In this document: positions 1 to 7,491 of the stretch, piece by piece
How positions within the stretch are numbered: the first letter of the stretch is position 1
Layout: every line of letters starts with the position of its first letter
Source of the DNA: Bacteroidales bacterium
GTDB taxonomy: Bacteria > Bacteroidota > Bacteroidia > Bacteroidales > UBA932
NCBI GenBank assembly: GCA_017615135.1
Contig: JAGAAU010000119.1
Coordinates: forward strand, 1-11,253
DNA: 11,253 bases
Direction: 5' to 3'
The notes under the pieces: generated by a model
Told to the model about the DNA's origin: nothing
The model's database searches: none
The model's input: only the letters and a program-made list of their open reading frames with translations
Program-made: the position numbers and the translations under genes

Positions 1-1205
1 GGCAGGCACTGAAGCGAATCCGGCAGCTGGTCCGGGAAGAACAAACGGCAGTTATTGACATTGTTGAGCATCCAGCGGCCGATGGAACGGGCGTACTGCG
101 GCTCGTACTTGACCATGGGAACGAAAGGCCAGGCCACATCGATGGAGTTCATAAGGAATGCGAAGCCGCCGCCGTCAGTCAAAGAGCCCTGCAGGCCGCT
201 CACTTCGTAATCGCCCCAGCGCCCGGCCGTGATGCCCCAGCCCGTGCGCCCGTCGGCGGCTTTGCAGCCTTCGAACACCCAATCCAGCATCTTCGCCGTA
301 TCGAAATGGCAGCCCTGCTCGGCGTTCAGGCGGGCGGCCGTATAGATGCCTATCGGCAGCAGAATCTCGTAGAAGCGGCTTTCCGTCTGCGCGTCAAGCG
401 CCTGCATCGCGGAAATGGCATGTGCGAGGTAGCGCGGGTCACCGTATTTCTGATAAGCGCTGTAGAGCACCCAGGCGTGTCCGCCCGCGGCATCCTGCTG
501 CTTGGGAATCCAGTTATTGCAGCCCTGCATGCGGGCATAATCGAAATAGGTAAAATTGTAATTGCCAGCAAGGACGGAATCGGCCGCGGCGAACTGCTCG
601 GCCACTGTGCGCTGGATGGCATCGGCCCCTTCCACATCGGGGAAGACCTCGCAGACGGCATAGTAGAGCACGTTGGGGAACACATCGTACCACCAGTCGC
701 GCCCATAGCCGCCACCCAGCAGCGCCACCTGCGGACAGGTATTGTTCATCACGATGTTCCAGCCATTGTCCGTATTGAAGTAGTTCTGGGCCATCTTGAC
801 GAAGTTGAACCCGTTCTGGTCTGTCTTGTCTATTCCGTTGAGTCCGGCGCCCAGCAGCGTATGCAGGATGTTGAGGCTCTCGTGGAATTCACCGCCGTTG
901 CGGTCGGGACCCTGGCGGGCATCTTTCATGGCGGTATACAGGCCGAAAGTAACCTGATCGATGTTCCTGCGCGCGCTGTCCAGCCAGATTACGGGGCCGG
1001 CAGGAAGTTCCGAATTGAAATCGAAGGCATAGGCGTCGAAATCCAGCGCCTTCTGCTTCCAGTCCAGTATATGGTAGGGCTGCGGGAATGCCGCCATCTG
1101 CTCTACGCGGGGAATCGCAACCTGCTCCACCGCAGGACCGAAATCAGGTGCTGCAGTGCAGGCGGCCAGCAGGCCGGCCACTAGAAAAATGCGTACTGAC
1201 TTCAT
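1..1205 (-). CDS. Secreted lipoprotein of unknown family, possible glycan-active enzyme; 3' part cut by the window edge
   Basis: The frame is open from an ATG at 1203-1205 down to the left edge, giving 401 codons with no stop; the C-terminus is missing. The N-terminus is a lipoprotein signal (MKSVRIFLVAGLLAAC) with the lipobox cysteine at residue 16, so the protein should be exported and lipid-anchored. The mature part is rich in Trp, Tyr and Phe and looks mostly helical, with recurring helices near residues 74-98, 108-124, 170-188, 242-272 and 278-296 and glycine/aromatic loops such as GGGYGRDWW (164-172) and GWGITAGRWG (322-331). That pattern resembles an (alpha/alpha)n barrel as found in several glycosidase and lyase families, but I recognise no specific family. 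It is the last visible gene of the GH130-MFS operon, and its start overlaps the MFS stop (ATGA, 1202-1205), so a role in glycan breakdown or binding is inferred from context. Sampled lines (1-60, 241-300) are 57-68% GC, above the MFS gene next to it. The lipoprotein call is firm; the function is open. Confidence 0.85.
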   Translation of the reverse strand, partial: MKSVRIFLVAGLLAACTAAPDFGPAVEQVAIPRVEQMAAFPQPYHILDWKQKALDFDAYAFDFNSELPAGPVIWLDSARRNIDQVTFGLYTAMKDARQGPDRNGGEFHESLNILHTLLGAGLNGIDKTDQNGFNFVKMAQNYFNTDNGWNIVMNNTCPQVALLGGGYGRDWWYDVFPNVLYYAVCEVFPDVEGADAIQRTVAEQFAAADSVLAGNYNFTYFDYARMQGCNNWIPKQQDAAGGHAWVLYSAYQKYGDPRYLAHAISAMQALDAQTESRFYEILLPIGIYTAARLNAEQGCHFDTAKMLDWVFEGCKAADGRTGWGITAGRWGDYEVSGLQGSLTDGGGFAFLMNSIDVAWPFVPMVKYEPQYARSIGRWMLNNVNNCRLFFPDQLPDSLQCL

Positions 1206-2440
1206 TCGGAGGCCTTTTTATTAATGTGACGGGCAAGAGGCAAAGACAGCAGCTGCAAGCCGCCTACAACGGGCAGGGCAAAACGCAGCGCGAAATCTTC
1301 AGAAATGAGTTTTGCCATCAGAATGAAGAGAATCATGCCGAAAGCACGGCCAGCGAAAAGTCCGACCTCATGGCTCATTATATAGGTATATTCGGTACGG
1401 TTCTCAATCTTGGAGACCACATCGATGGTTTTCATCATAGTCGGGAAGTAAGCGAGGTCGTAAACCGGCTGGAAGATGACTTTAGCGAGGATGAAGACGA
1501 TGACGCCAACACCCGAGAAAAGAATACCGTTGGCAAGGGTACCGGCAAAGAATACGAAGAGCCCGAATCCGCAGATTTTCATACGGTCTTCAGGCTTCGC
1601 AAGGCGGCCCAGGACATACACCATAACGGCAGTAATAGCACCGCCAATTCCCTGAATGAGACCAAGCGAGCCTTCCCCACCGATAAACTTCATAATGAGG
1701 ATGGCCGGCGCCGTTACCAGGAAGCCCTGTACCATCCCCTTGAGGGCGGCAAGGCAGAGCATTTTATTCCAGAGTGAATGGAAACGCAGGTAAAAGAAAT
1801 TCGTATTCTCGGGCGATCGGAAGGTACCGCGCGAAAGTGCAATACATGCACAAATGGAAATCAGCATCGCAACTACGGTGATGCACTTATATCCAGTATT
1901 TACAGAAAAAGTCACACCCAGGATTTCCTTTCCGTCAACCAGAGCCAGGAACGCTCCAACCACGATAGGGATTACTATATTCCACCGAGAAAAGAAGAAC
2001 GACTCGAAACCGAAGAAATAATTGCGGTTGCTATCATCGGTGGCATAGAGAGTCAGCAGATAGCGGTTGGTCCAGAAAAAGCCGGTGGCAAGTCCGATCA
2101 AGAAGCCGGTGGCACAAAGCATCGGCAGGGTTACGTTATGGATGAACATCATCACCATCAGTGCAACGGAGGAGATGAGGATACCAAAGGCATACAGTTG
2201 CTTGGACTTGAACCAGCGCAGCAGGAGGCCGTTCAGGAGCGATGTCATAACCACTCCAATATACATACACAATTGATACACTATCACCCAGGACGGGCTT
2301 CCGGTATTACGCATAATATATGCCCCCGCGAAAATCTCGATGAGCGGAAGCACCATCGCAAACAGCAGATTCGTCACCAATATGGTGCGGATGGCCTGCG
2401 GCTGCGATTTGAAGAAAGCGATTTCGCCTGCGCCTTTCAT
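1202..2440 (-). CDS. MFS sugar permease
   Basis: This is a 412-residue integral membrane protein, the usual length for the major facilitator superfamily, with about twelve hydrophobic helices: roughly residues 18-42, 50-74, 82-100, 105-128, 154-168, 184-202, then after a cytoplasmic loop 225-250, 256-278, 288-306, 310-330, 355-377 and 386-402. A positively charged loop (RWFKSK, 75-80) follows helix 2, where MFS proteins carry their signature basic loop. The C-terminus is basic (RHINKKASE). It most likely sits in the inner membrane and imports a small saccharide for the cytoplasmic GH130 enzyme encoded just upstream; the substrate is inferred from that neighbour only. The start codon shares one base with the GH130 stop (TAATG at 2438-2442), and the stop overlaps the lipoprotein start, which points to translational coupling. 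The family call is firm; the specificity is not known. Confidence 0.85.
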   Translation of the reverse strand: MKGAGEIAFFKSQPQAIRTILVTNLLFAMVLPLIEIFAGAYIMRNTGSPSWVIVYQLCMYIGVVMTSLLNGLLLRWFKSKQLYAFGILISSVALMVMMFIHNVTLPMLCATGFLIGLATGFFWTNRYLLTLYATDDSNRNYFFGFESFFFSRWNIVIPIVVGAFLALVDGKEILGVTFSVNTGYKCITVVAMLISICACIALSRGTFRSPENTNFFYLRFHSLWNKMLCLAALKGMVQGFLVTAPAILIMKFIGGEGSLGLIQGIGGAITAVMVYVLGRLAKPEDRMKICGFGLFVFFAGTLANGILFSGVGVIVFILAKVIFQPVYDLAYFPTMMKTIDVVSKIENRTEYTYIMSHEVGLFAGRAFGMILFILMAKLISEDFALRFALPVVGGLQLLSLPLARHINKKASE

Positions 2441-3489
2441 TATTTCTTTAAGGTATTAAGGATTTCATTGATGGAAAGTTCCGCGCTGCAGATAACCTCA
2501 TCGGATGCGCCGTAGTAGATTTGTAGCGTATCTTCATCCTTACGGATAAGACCGTTGGTAAAGACGACATTACCGAAGAACCCGGTCTGCTCATACGGGG
2601 CGATGGGTTCCATAATTGGCTCCACACTCCTGGCCAGCACCTTTGTGGGATCATTCAAATCGAGAAGGAGAGCGCCGAGGCAGTAGCGGTTCTCTTTATT
2701 GGCACCGTGATAGATTTCAAGCCAGCCATCCTTCGTGCGGACGGGAGCGGAACCGGCTCCAACGCGCGCACTGTCCCAGCTTCCTGGACGAGTAGTTGCG
2801 ATGCACTTGTGACGGCCCCAATGAATCCGGTCCGGCGACTCCGCCACCCAGATATAGTTGCCGCCGAGTTCAGGACTGCTCGGACGGTGGAAGGCATACC
2901 ACTTGCCGTTAATCTGCTCCTCGAAAAGGGCACAGTCCTTATTATGAGGAGGGAAAATCATACCTTCGCGGTCCAGAGTTCTGAAATCTTTAGTATGAAT
3001 CAGGCCCACACCTACTGCAACAGGCGAAACTTCGGTAAAACTCAACCAGTAGCCATCTTCCATTGTGGCCACGCGGCAGTCCTCTATACCGAAAGACTCC
3101 TGAAAACCTTCGCCGAAGATTGGCTTCACGTCAGGGTCCTCATAAAAGTGCACTCCATCTTCACTGCAAACAGGACGCAGATACGAGAGCGTAGTAAGAT
3201 AATACGAACCGTTAAATATAATAACGCGCGGATCGCTGGCGTCGAGCTGAGGGTCATCCTTGGCAAAACGGAGAACCTCTATCTGTCCCTTATCATTATA
3301 GACGGGAAAACTGATTATCCCCTCCTCCTGAACAGGACGCTCCGCAACACGGAGAAGAAGCCATGTCTTACCGTTCATACAGAAAACTCCAGGATTAAGA
3401 AGACATGTGATTTCCATGCCGGGAATACACGGCTTAAGGTCAGAAGGACGCAAAAGCGGATTGTTCGGATTTCTACGTGCGATATCCAT
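2440..3489 (-). CDS. GH130 family beta-mannoside phosphorylase or beta-mannosidase
   Basis: This 349-residue protein has no signal peptide, so it should act in the cytoplasm. It fits the five-bladed beta-propeller GH130 family, which splits beta-mannosides either by phosphorolysis (giving mannose 1-phosphate) or, in some subfamilies, by hydrolysis. Visible landmarks are NPG (32-34), LLLRVAER (44-51), SDPRV (85-89), GIEDCR (134-139), HRP (201-203), HWGRH (223-227), RVGAG (242-246), YHGA (260-263) and YYGASDE (325-331). Compared from memory with UhgbMP-type enzymes, D137 in EDCR is the equivalent of the general-acid Asp (usually in a DPR motif). Basic residues that hold phosphate in phosphorylases seem kept at R202, R226, R242 (Lys in UhgbMP) and H261, which leans towards a phosphorylase. 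However, the overall sequence also recalls the hydrolytic BT3780/BACOVA_03624 type, so I leave this open. It is the first gene of the minus-strand operon, has its own promoter, and is followed by a permease, consistent with intracellular breakdown of an imported mannoside. Confidence 0.88.
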   Translation of the reverse strand: MDIARRNPNNPLLRPSDLKPCIPGMEITCLLNPGVFCMNGKTWLLLRVAERPVQEEGIISFPVYNDKGQIEVLRFAKDDPQLDASDPRVIIFNGSYYLTTLSYLRPVCSEDGVHFYEDPDVKPIFGEGFQESFGIEDCRVATMEDGYWLSFTEVSPVAVGVGLIHTKDFRTLDREGMIFPPHNKDCALFEEQINGKWYAFHRPSSPELGGNYIWVAESPDRIHWGRHKCIATTRPGSWDSARVGAGSAPVRTKDGWLEIYHGANKENRYCLGALLLDLNDPTKVLARSVEPIMEPIAPYEQTGFFGNVVFTNGLIRKDEDTLQIYYGASDEVICSAELSINEILNTLKK

Positions 3490-3498
3490 GGTATTTTG
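3490..3498. repeat. Left arm of a 9-bp inverted repeat spanning the divergent promoter region
   Basis: GGTATTTTG at 3490-3498 is the exact reverse complement of CAAAATACC at 3590-3598. The left arm abuts the GH130 start codon. The right arm sits directly before the -7 box of the HTCS promoter. A rough chance estimate for a perfect 9-bp pair in about 135 bp is a few percent, more in AT-rich DNA, so it may be fortuitous. Confidence 0.45.
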
Positions 3499-3514
3499 GT
3501 TTTAGTGTCTATTG

Positions 3515-3545
3515 CAAAGGTAGCCGATTGAGCGCCTGAACAAGT
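3515..3545 (-). promoter_or_regulatory. Bacteroidetes-type promoter of the GH130-MFS-lipoprotein operon
   Basis: On the minus strand TACCTTTG (3522-3515) matches the Bacteroidetes -7 box TAnnTTTG exactly. About 18 bases upstream lies ACTTG (3545-3541), a fair match to the -33 TTG element. The predicted start would be near 3508-3510, leaving a leader of about 20 bases with no clear Shine-Dalgarno sequence, as is common in this phylum. Confidence 0.65.
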
Positions 3546-3573
3546 AAACTATTTCTACAAAAGAGTGCTCAAT
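3527..3573. repeat. Inverted repeat between the divergent promoters, candidate regulator site
   Basis: ATTGAGC (3527-3533) and GCTCAAT (3567-3573) form a perfect 7-bp inverted repeat with 33 bases between the arms. With one mismatch the arms extend to nine bases (GCGCTCAAT on minus, GTGCTCAAT on plus). Each copy lies upstream of one of the two promoters and points towards it, an arrangement that would suit a shared activator such as the adjacent HTCS. Binding is inferred; a 7-bp pair can arise by chance in a region of this size. Confidence 0.35.
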
Positions 3574-3606
3574 TTCATCAAAACAGGCACAAAATACCTA
3601 TATTTG
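3573..3606 (+). promoter_or_regulatory. Bacteroidetes-type promoter of the HTCS gene
   Basis: TATATTTG at 3599-3606 matches the -7 box TAnnTTTG exactly, 18 bases before the HTCS start codon. The -33 element is poor: only TTTC at 3573-3576, at a somewhat long spacing. The bases after the box (CAATA) are the same as in the opposing GH130 promoter, so both share TTTGCAATA. The leader would be very short, about 15 bases, and has no Shine-Dalgarno match. A weak -33 fits low basal expression of a regulator. Confidence 0.55.
3590..3598. repeat. Right arm of a 9-bp inverted repeat spanning the divergent promoter region
   Basis: CAAAATACC here pairs exactly with GGTATTTTG at 3490-3498. This arm lies in the spacer immediately before the HTCS -7 box, where a bound protein could affect polymerase access. 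Confidence 0.45.
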
Positions 3607-3624
3607 CAATAATAGATACCACAT

Positions 3625-6600
3625 ATGCCCCGAAGAATTCTCCTGATCTGCCTGCTGGCCCTGTCCACTAATATTACACTTGCGCAGCCTTCCGAGTACC
3701 GGATGCGTAACATCACCAACCGTGACGGACTTACAAATTCGTCTGTAAACATGATATATACGGACCATACCGGACGGGTATGGTTCGGGACCTGGGACGG
3801 GCTGGACCGCTATGACGGTGAACACATCCATTCATTTTTCCCTGCCGTAGACAATCCATCCACCATTTCCAACAATATTATCAGGGAAATGGTCGAACTT
3901 CCGGACGGGGCCCTGTGGATTGCTACCGACAGAGGGGTGGACCGATATGACCCGGATATGGAAAGTTTTACGCGCTACTTCCACGATGCCGTCGAAAACG
4001 CACCCGTAACCGAAAACAGTTTCCACCTTGCAGTATCCCCGGAAGGAGAAATCGTCACAGTAGTAGATGGACACGGAGTCTTCTTTCACAGGGACGGGGT
4101 TTTCGTCCGGGACACTCCCCTGAAAGCCGGGCATATACGTCATATCGACATTGACAGGCAAGGCCGCCTGTGGATGCTTTCGTCCGATGGCAGCATCATC
4201 TGCGATGGCGATATCCTCTCAGGTGGAGCGCTTTTTACGTTTTACGACCGAAACTCGGACCAGGTCTGGATACAGGATGCTACCGGATACCACGCTTTTA
4301 GAGATGCCGATTTCCATGCTGCAGTAAGTTCAAGGATAAACGCCGCAGCCAGCGACGGCAGATATCACTATCTGGGCACCCAGAATGGCCTGTTCCGCCT
4401 GAATATCTCTTCCGGAGCGCTGGATTGCCTGCTGCCTGACGTACCGGTACTCTCAGTAAGCTGCGGAATCCAGGATATAATCTGGGCCGGAACCGATATG
4501 CAAGGGGTGTGGCAACTCTCCAAATCGCCTTACGACCTGGGTGCAAGGACTGGTATTTTCGAGGGAAATGCCGTACGCTGTTTTATTCAGGACCCCTCTG
4601 GACGCCTTGCTGTAGGCACGAAAGGCTCCGGTATTTTCCTTTTCGCACCGGATACCCGCCTGACCGGACGGCTCACGACAAAAAACGGCCTGCTGAACAA
4701 TTCCATCTATTGCATGGAAGATGACGGGGAGGTCATCTGGATAGGCAGCGACGGTACCGGCCTGAATTATCAGGACAAGAGCACGGGGCGCATACACACC
4801 CTATCCCTTCCGGATTCACTTCAAATTTCGTCCGTATATACAATCAAAGCCCAGGGAAGGGATTCGCTGTGGGCGGGAACCGGAGGAAGCGGCCTGTTTC
4901 TGCTTCTTCTGGAACGGAACCAGGACCGCATCCGCGTGACAGGCAACAGGCACTACACTCCGCAGCAGTTGGGAAGCGGAATGGTTTACAGTCTACTGCC
5001 TTCCTGGCACGGTTCGATGTTCGTCGGCACCCGTGGAGCAGGGCTGCAGATCGTCAGGAAGGAGACGGGAGAACTTTCCCGCCTACGGAGTGACACGGAT
5101 GACGATATACTCTGTCTTGCGCGCGGAAGCGACGCTGCTCTGTGGGTCGGGACCAGCATGGGATTATACCGTTACGGTGACAACTGGGAGGAGGTTACCC
5201 GCTATTCCATGGAAGACGGACTTCCAAGCAACACAATTCACGGCATCCTGGAAGATGACAACGGGGAAATTTGGGTGAGCACAAACAACGGAATGGCCCG
5301 TATCCGGCACAACAACAGCTATGTCTTCAGTTATGACGTAACGGACGGCCTGCAGGACAACGAATTTTCAGACGGCGCCTACTACAGTTACGGTGGCTGG
5401 TTCTTCTTTGGCGGCATCCACGGATTCAACGCGTTCGATCCGCTGAAGGTGGGTAAGGCTTCCTTTATGCCGAACCTGGTTCTTGACAAATTTTACATAG
5501 ATAACGAGCAGCAGTATTTAAAACCCTTGCTCGTGCAGGAAAAAGGCGCCCCCACTCTACGGCTGGATTCCGGTAACCGCTCCCTAAGCTTCCATTTCGT
5601 ACCTGTAGATTTCCTGGGTGCAGAGAGTTGCGAACTCGCCTATCGGATGCGGGGGCTTTCCGATGAATGGGTCCGTCTCGGCAATTCCCACGTCGTAGCC
5701 TTCTCCAACCTTCCCCCAGGCGAATACACCCTTGAAGTCCGCAGTTCCAATGAGGACAAACAGTGGTCGGATGACATTTTCACCATCAGGATTCACAAGA
5801 CGGCCCCCTGGTGGCGGTCCGATCTCGCCATCGCCCTTTATATCCTGGGGACGCTACTGGTCCTGCTGGGTATGGCTGCCCTCTTCCAGGGACGCATCAA
5901 ACGGCAGCGCGACACGGCCGTCCACGAGGCAAAACTGGACTTCTTCACCAATATCGCCCACGAATTTTCCAATACTTTGACACTTATTTACGGCCCCTGC
6001 CAGGCGCTCCGTCAATCCGGAAACCTGAGCGGCACGGAACAGCAGTACCTTGGCAGCATCATTTCCAATTCCGACAGGATGCGAAATATGATGCAGCAAC
6101 TCATCAGTTTCCGCAAGGCCGAAACAGGACACCTGCGCATCCATATCGGCAAAGTGGACATGGTGGCGCTCGTCGCACAGGTATCAGCATACTTCCGGGA
6201 CCAGATGGACCGCAACGACATCCGTTTCCGGCTCGTTGCGCCTCCGGAGGGGCTGATTTGGACCGCGGACGGCGACTCGATGGAAAAAATCGTCTTCAAT
6301 CTGCTTTCCAATGCAGTGAAGTACACGCCGGAGCACGAAAAAATCGAGATTACGCTAGGGAGTGCGAACGGAAAGCTGAATATGGAGGTCACCAATACGG
6401 GCGTAGGAATTCCTTCTGAACGCCAGGCTGTCCTCTTTGACCGCTACGAGGTACTTACTCGCTTCGAACATGCACTTTCGAAGGGCCGTATCAGCAACGG
6501 AATCGGACTTTCGCTCTGCAAAACCCTGGCGGAAATGCACAAGGGCAAAATTACCCTGGAAAGCGACGGGGAAACCTACACCCGCTTCCTCCTAACGCTC

Positions 6601-7491
6601 CCGCTGCTGCCCGTGGAAACGGAAGGGCTCTACACGCCGAAACAAGATACGACACCCGCCGTCGCAAAACAGCCACTCCATGCAACAGAGAAGCCTGAAA
6701 CACCCGGTGTCCGGGAAAAGGTACTTGTGGTAGATGACGATGCAGAAATCCGCTCCTTCATCCACAGGACACTGGAACCTCATTTCTCGGTTGTAGAGGC
6801 CGGGAACGGACGCGAAGCCCTTGATGCCCTGGAACAGGAACTACCCAAGGTCGTGATATCGGACATGATGATGCCTGAAATGGATGGAGTCGCCCTGTTG
6901 AAAGCCCTTCGCGACGACCCGCGCACCAAGCACATCCCCTTTATCCTGCTCTCTGGCAAAGGAACCGATAAAACACCGATTGAGGCGATGGAAAACGGAG
7001 CGGACGCCTATCTGGACAAGCCCTTTCACCCAGGACACATGCTGGCTCGCATCCACCGCCTGTTGAAGCGCGACGAAGAAGTGATTGCATACAGCCGCTC
7101 CGCCCATTCGGCAGTCGAACAGTTCGCAGGCAAAGAAATGAAAAAGGCTGATCGGGAACTACTCAAATCCATCACAGAAGTCATCCTGAGCCATTTGGAC
7201 GACGAAGCCCTGACCAGCAGCGCCGTGGCAGAAAGCGTCACCATCAGCGAAATGCAGTTATACAGAAAACTTAAAAGCCTCACCGGCATGTCCCCCACCG
7301 AATACATCCGGAACCTGAGGCTTGAACATGCCGCGCAACTGCTACGGACAAGCAATAAAACCGTTCAGGAGATAATGTACAGTTGCGGCTTCGTAACCAA
7401 AACTTATTTCTTCAGAGAATTCTCCAGGCGCTACGGAACGTCTCCCGGCAACTACAGGCGCGACTCCCGGAACACATCCGTTTCAGGATGA
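3625..7491 (+). CDS. Hybrid two-component system sensor/regulator (HTCS)
   Basis: This 1288-residue one-piece regulator matches the usual HTCS layout. Residues 1-20 form a signal peptide (cleavage near LA-QPS). Residues about 25-605 hold about 13-14 Reg_prop repeats of the W-x-G-T/S type (VWFGTWDGLDRYDG near 52-65, LWIATDRGVDRYD near 97-109, IWIGSDGTGL near 371-380, LWVGTSMGLYRYG near 506-518), giving a periplasmic double beta-propeller. A Y_Y_Y domain follows at about 645-725, then one membrane helix at 733-755. The kinase has H779 in IAHEFSN, an N-box (NLLSN, 892-896), NTGVGI (924-929) and NGIGLSL (958-964). The receiver has acidic D1037-D1039, phospho-acceptor D1080, S1110 and K1132. An AraC-type helix-turn-helix spans about 1185-1280. 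It should sense a glycan fragment in the periplasm and control the divergent GH130 operon. Oddities are a changed H-box (SNT where RTP or CTP is usual) and an Asn at the G1 position. The start is supported by the signal peptide and the -7 box 18 bases upstream. Confidence 0.95.
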   Translation: MPRRILLICLLALSTNITLAQPSEYRMRNITNRDGLTNSSVNMIYTDHTGRVWFGTWDGLDRYDGEHIHSFFPAVDNPSTISNNIIREMVELPDGALWIATDRGVDRYDPDMESFTRYFHDAVENAPVTENSFHLAVSPEGEIVTVVDGHGVFFHRDGVFVRDTPLKAGHIRHIDIDRQGRLWMLSSDGSIICDGDILSGGALFTFYDRNSDQVWIQDATGYHAFRDADFHAAVSSRINAAASDGRYHYLGTQNGLFRLNISSGALDCLLPDVPVLSVSCGIQDIIWAGTDMQGVWQLSKSPYDLGARTGIFEGNAVRCFIQDPSGRLAVGTKGSGIFLFAPDTRLTGRLTTKNGLLNNSIYCMEDDGEVIWIGSDGTGLNYQDKSTGRIHTLSLPDSLQISSVYTIKAQGRDSLWAGTGGSGLFLLLLERNQDRIRVTGNRHYTPQQLGSGMVYSLLPSWHGSMFVGTRGAGLQIVRKETGELSRLRSDTDDDILCLARGSDAALWVGTSMGLYRYGDNWEEVTRYSMEDGLPSNTIHGILEDDNGEIWVSTNNGMARIRHNNSYVFSYDVTDGLQDNEFSDGAYYSYGGWFFFGGIHGFNAFDPLKVGKASFMPNLVLDKFYIDNEQQYLKPLLVQEKGAPTLRLDSGNRSLSFHFVPVDFLGAESCELAYRMRGLSDEWVRLGNSHVVAFSNLPPGEYTLEVRSSNEDKQWSDDIFTIRIHKTAPWWRSDLAIALYILGTLLVLLGMAALFQGRIKRQRDTAVHEAKLDFFTNIAHEFSNTLTLIYGPCQALRQSGNLSGTEQQYLGSIISNSDRMRNMMQQLISFRKAETGHLRIHIGKVDMVALVAQVSAYFRDQMDRNDIRFRLVAPPEGLIWTADGDSMEKIVFNLLSNAVKYTPEHEKIEITLGSANGKLNMEVTNTGVGIPSERQAVLFDRYEVLTRFEHALSKGRISNGIGLSLCKTLAEMHKGKITLESDGETYTRFLLTLPLLPVETEGLYTPKQDTTPAVAKQPLHATEKPETPGVREKVLVVDDDAEIRSFIHRTLEPHFSVVEAGNGREALDALEQELPKVVISDMMMPEMDGVALLKALRDDPRTKHIPFILLSGKGTDKTPIEAMENGADAYLDKPFHPGHMLARIHRLLKRDEEVIAYSRSAHSAVEQFAGKEMKKADRELLKSITEVILSHLDDEALTSSAVAESVTISEMQLYRKLKSLTGMSPTEYIRNLRLEHAAQLLRTSNKTVQEIMYSCGFVTKTYFFREFSRRYGTSPGNYRRDSRNTSVSG

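Noticed and set aside
306..1184. Long plus-strand open frame of 292 codons
   Set aside because: It lies wholly antisense to the lipoprotein gene, which has a clear signal peptide and protein-like composition. The plus-strand product has no recognisable domain and looks like a shadow in GC-rich DNA.
1088..2515. Two consecutive plus-strand open frames (1088-1777 and 1778-2515) antisense to the MFS gene
   Set aside because: The products are very hydrophilic, with His- and Glu-rich runs, as expected when a membrane-protein gene is read in the complementary frame. No family resemblance.
2707..3531. Plus-strand open frame of 274 codons crossing the GH130 gene and part of the promoter region
   Set aside because: It is antisense to the well-supported GH130 gene, covers the minus-strand promoter, and its product has no domain.
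7443..7470. Possible hairpin terminator near the HTCS/trmB junction
   Set aside because: The only pairing seen is a 4-bp CCGG match with no T-tract, which is too weak to call.
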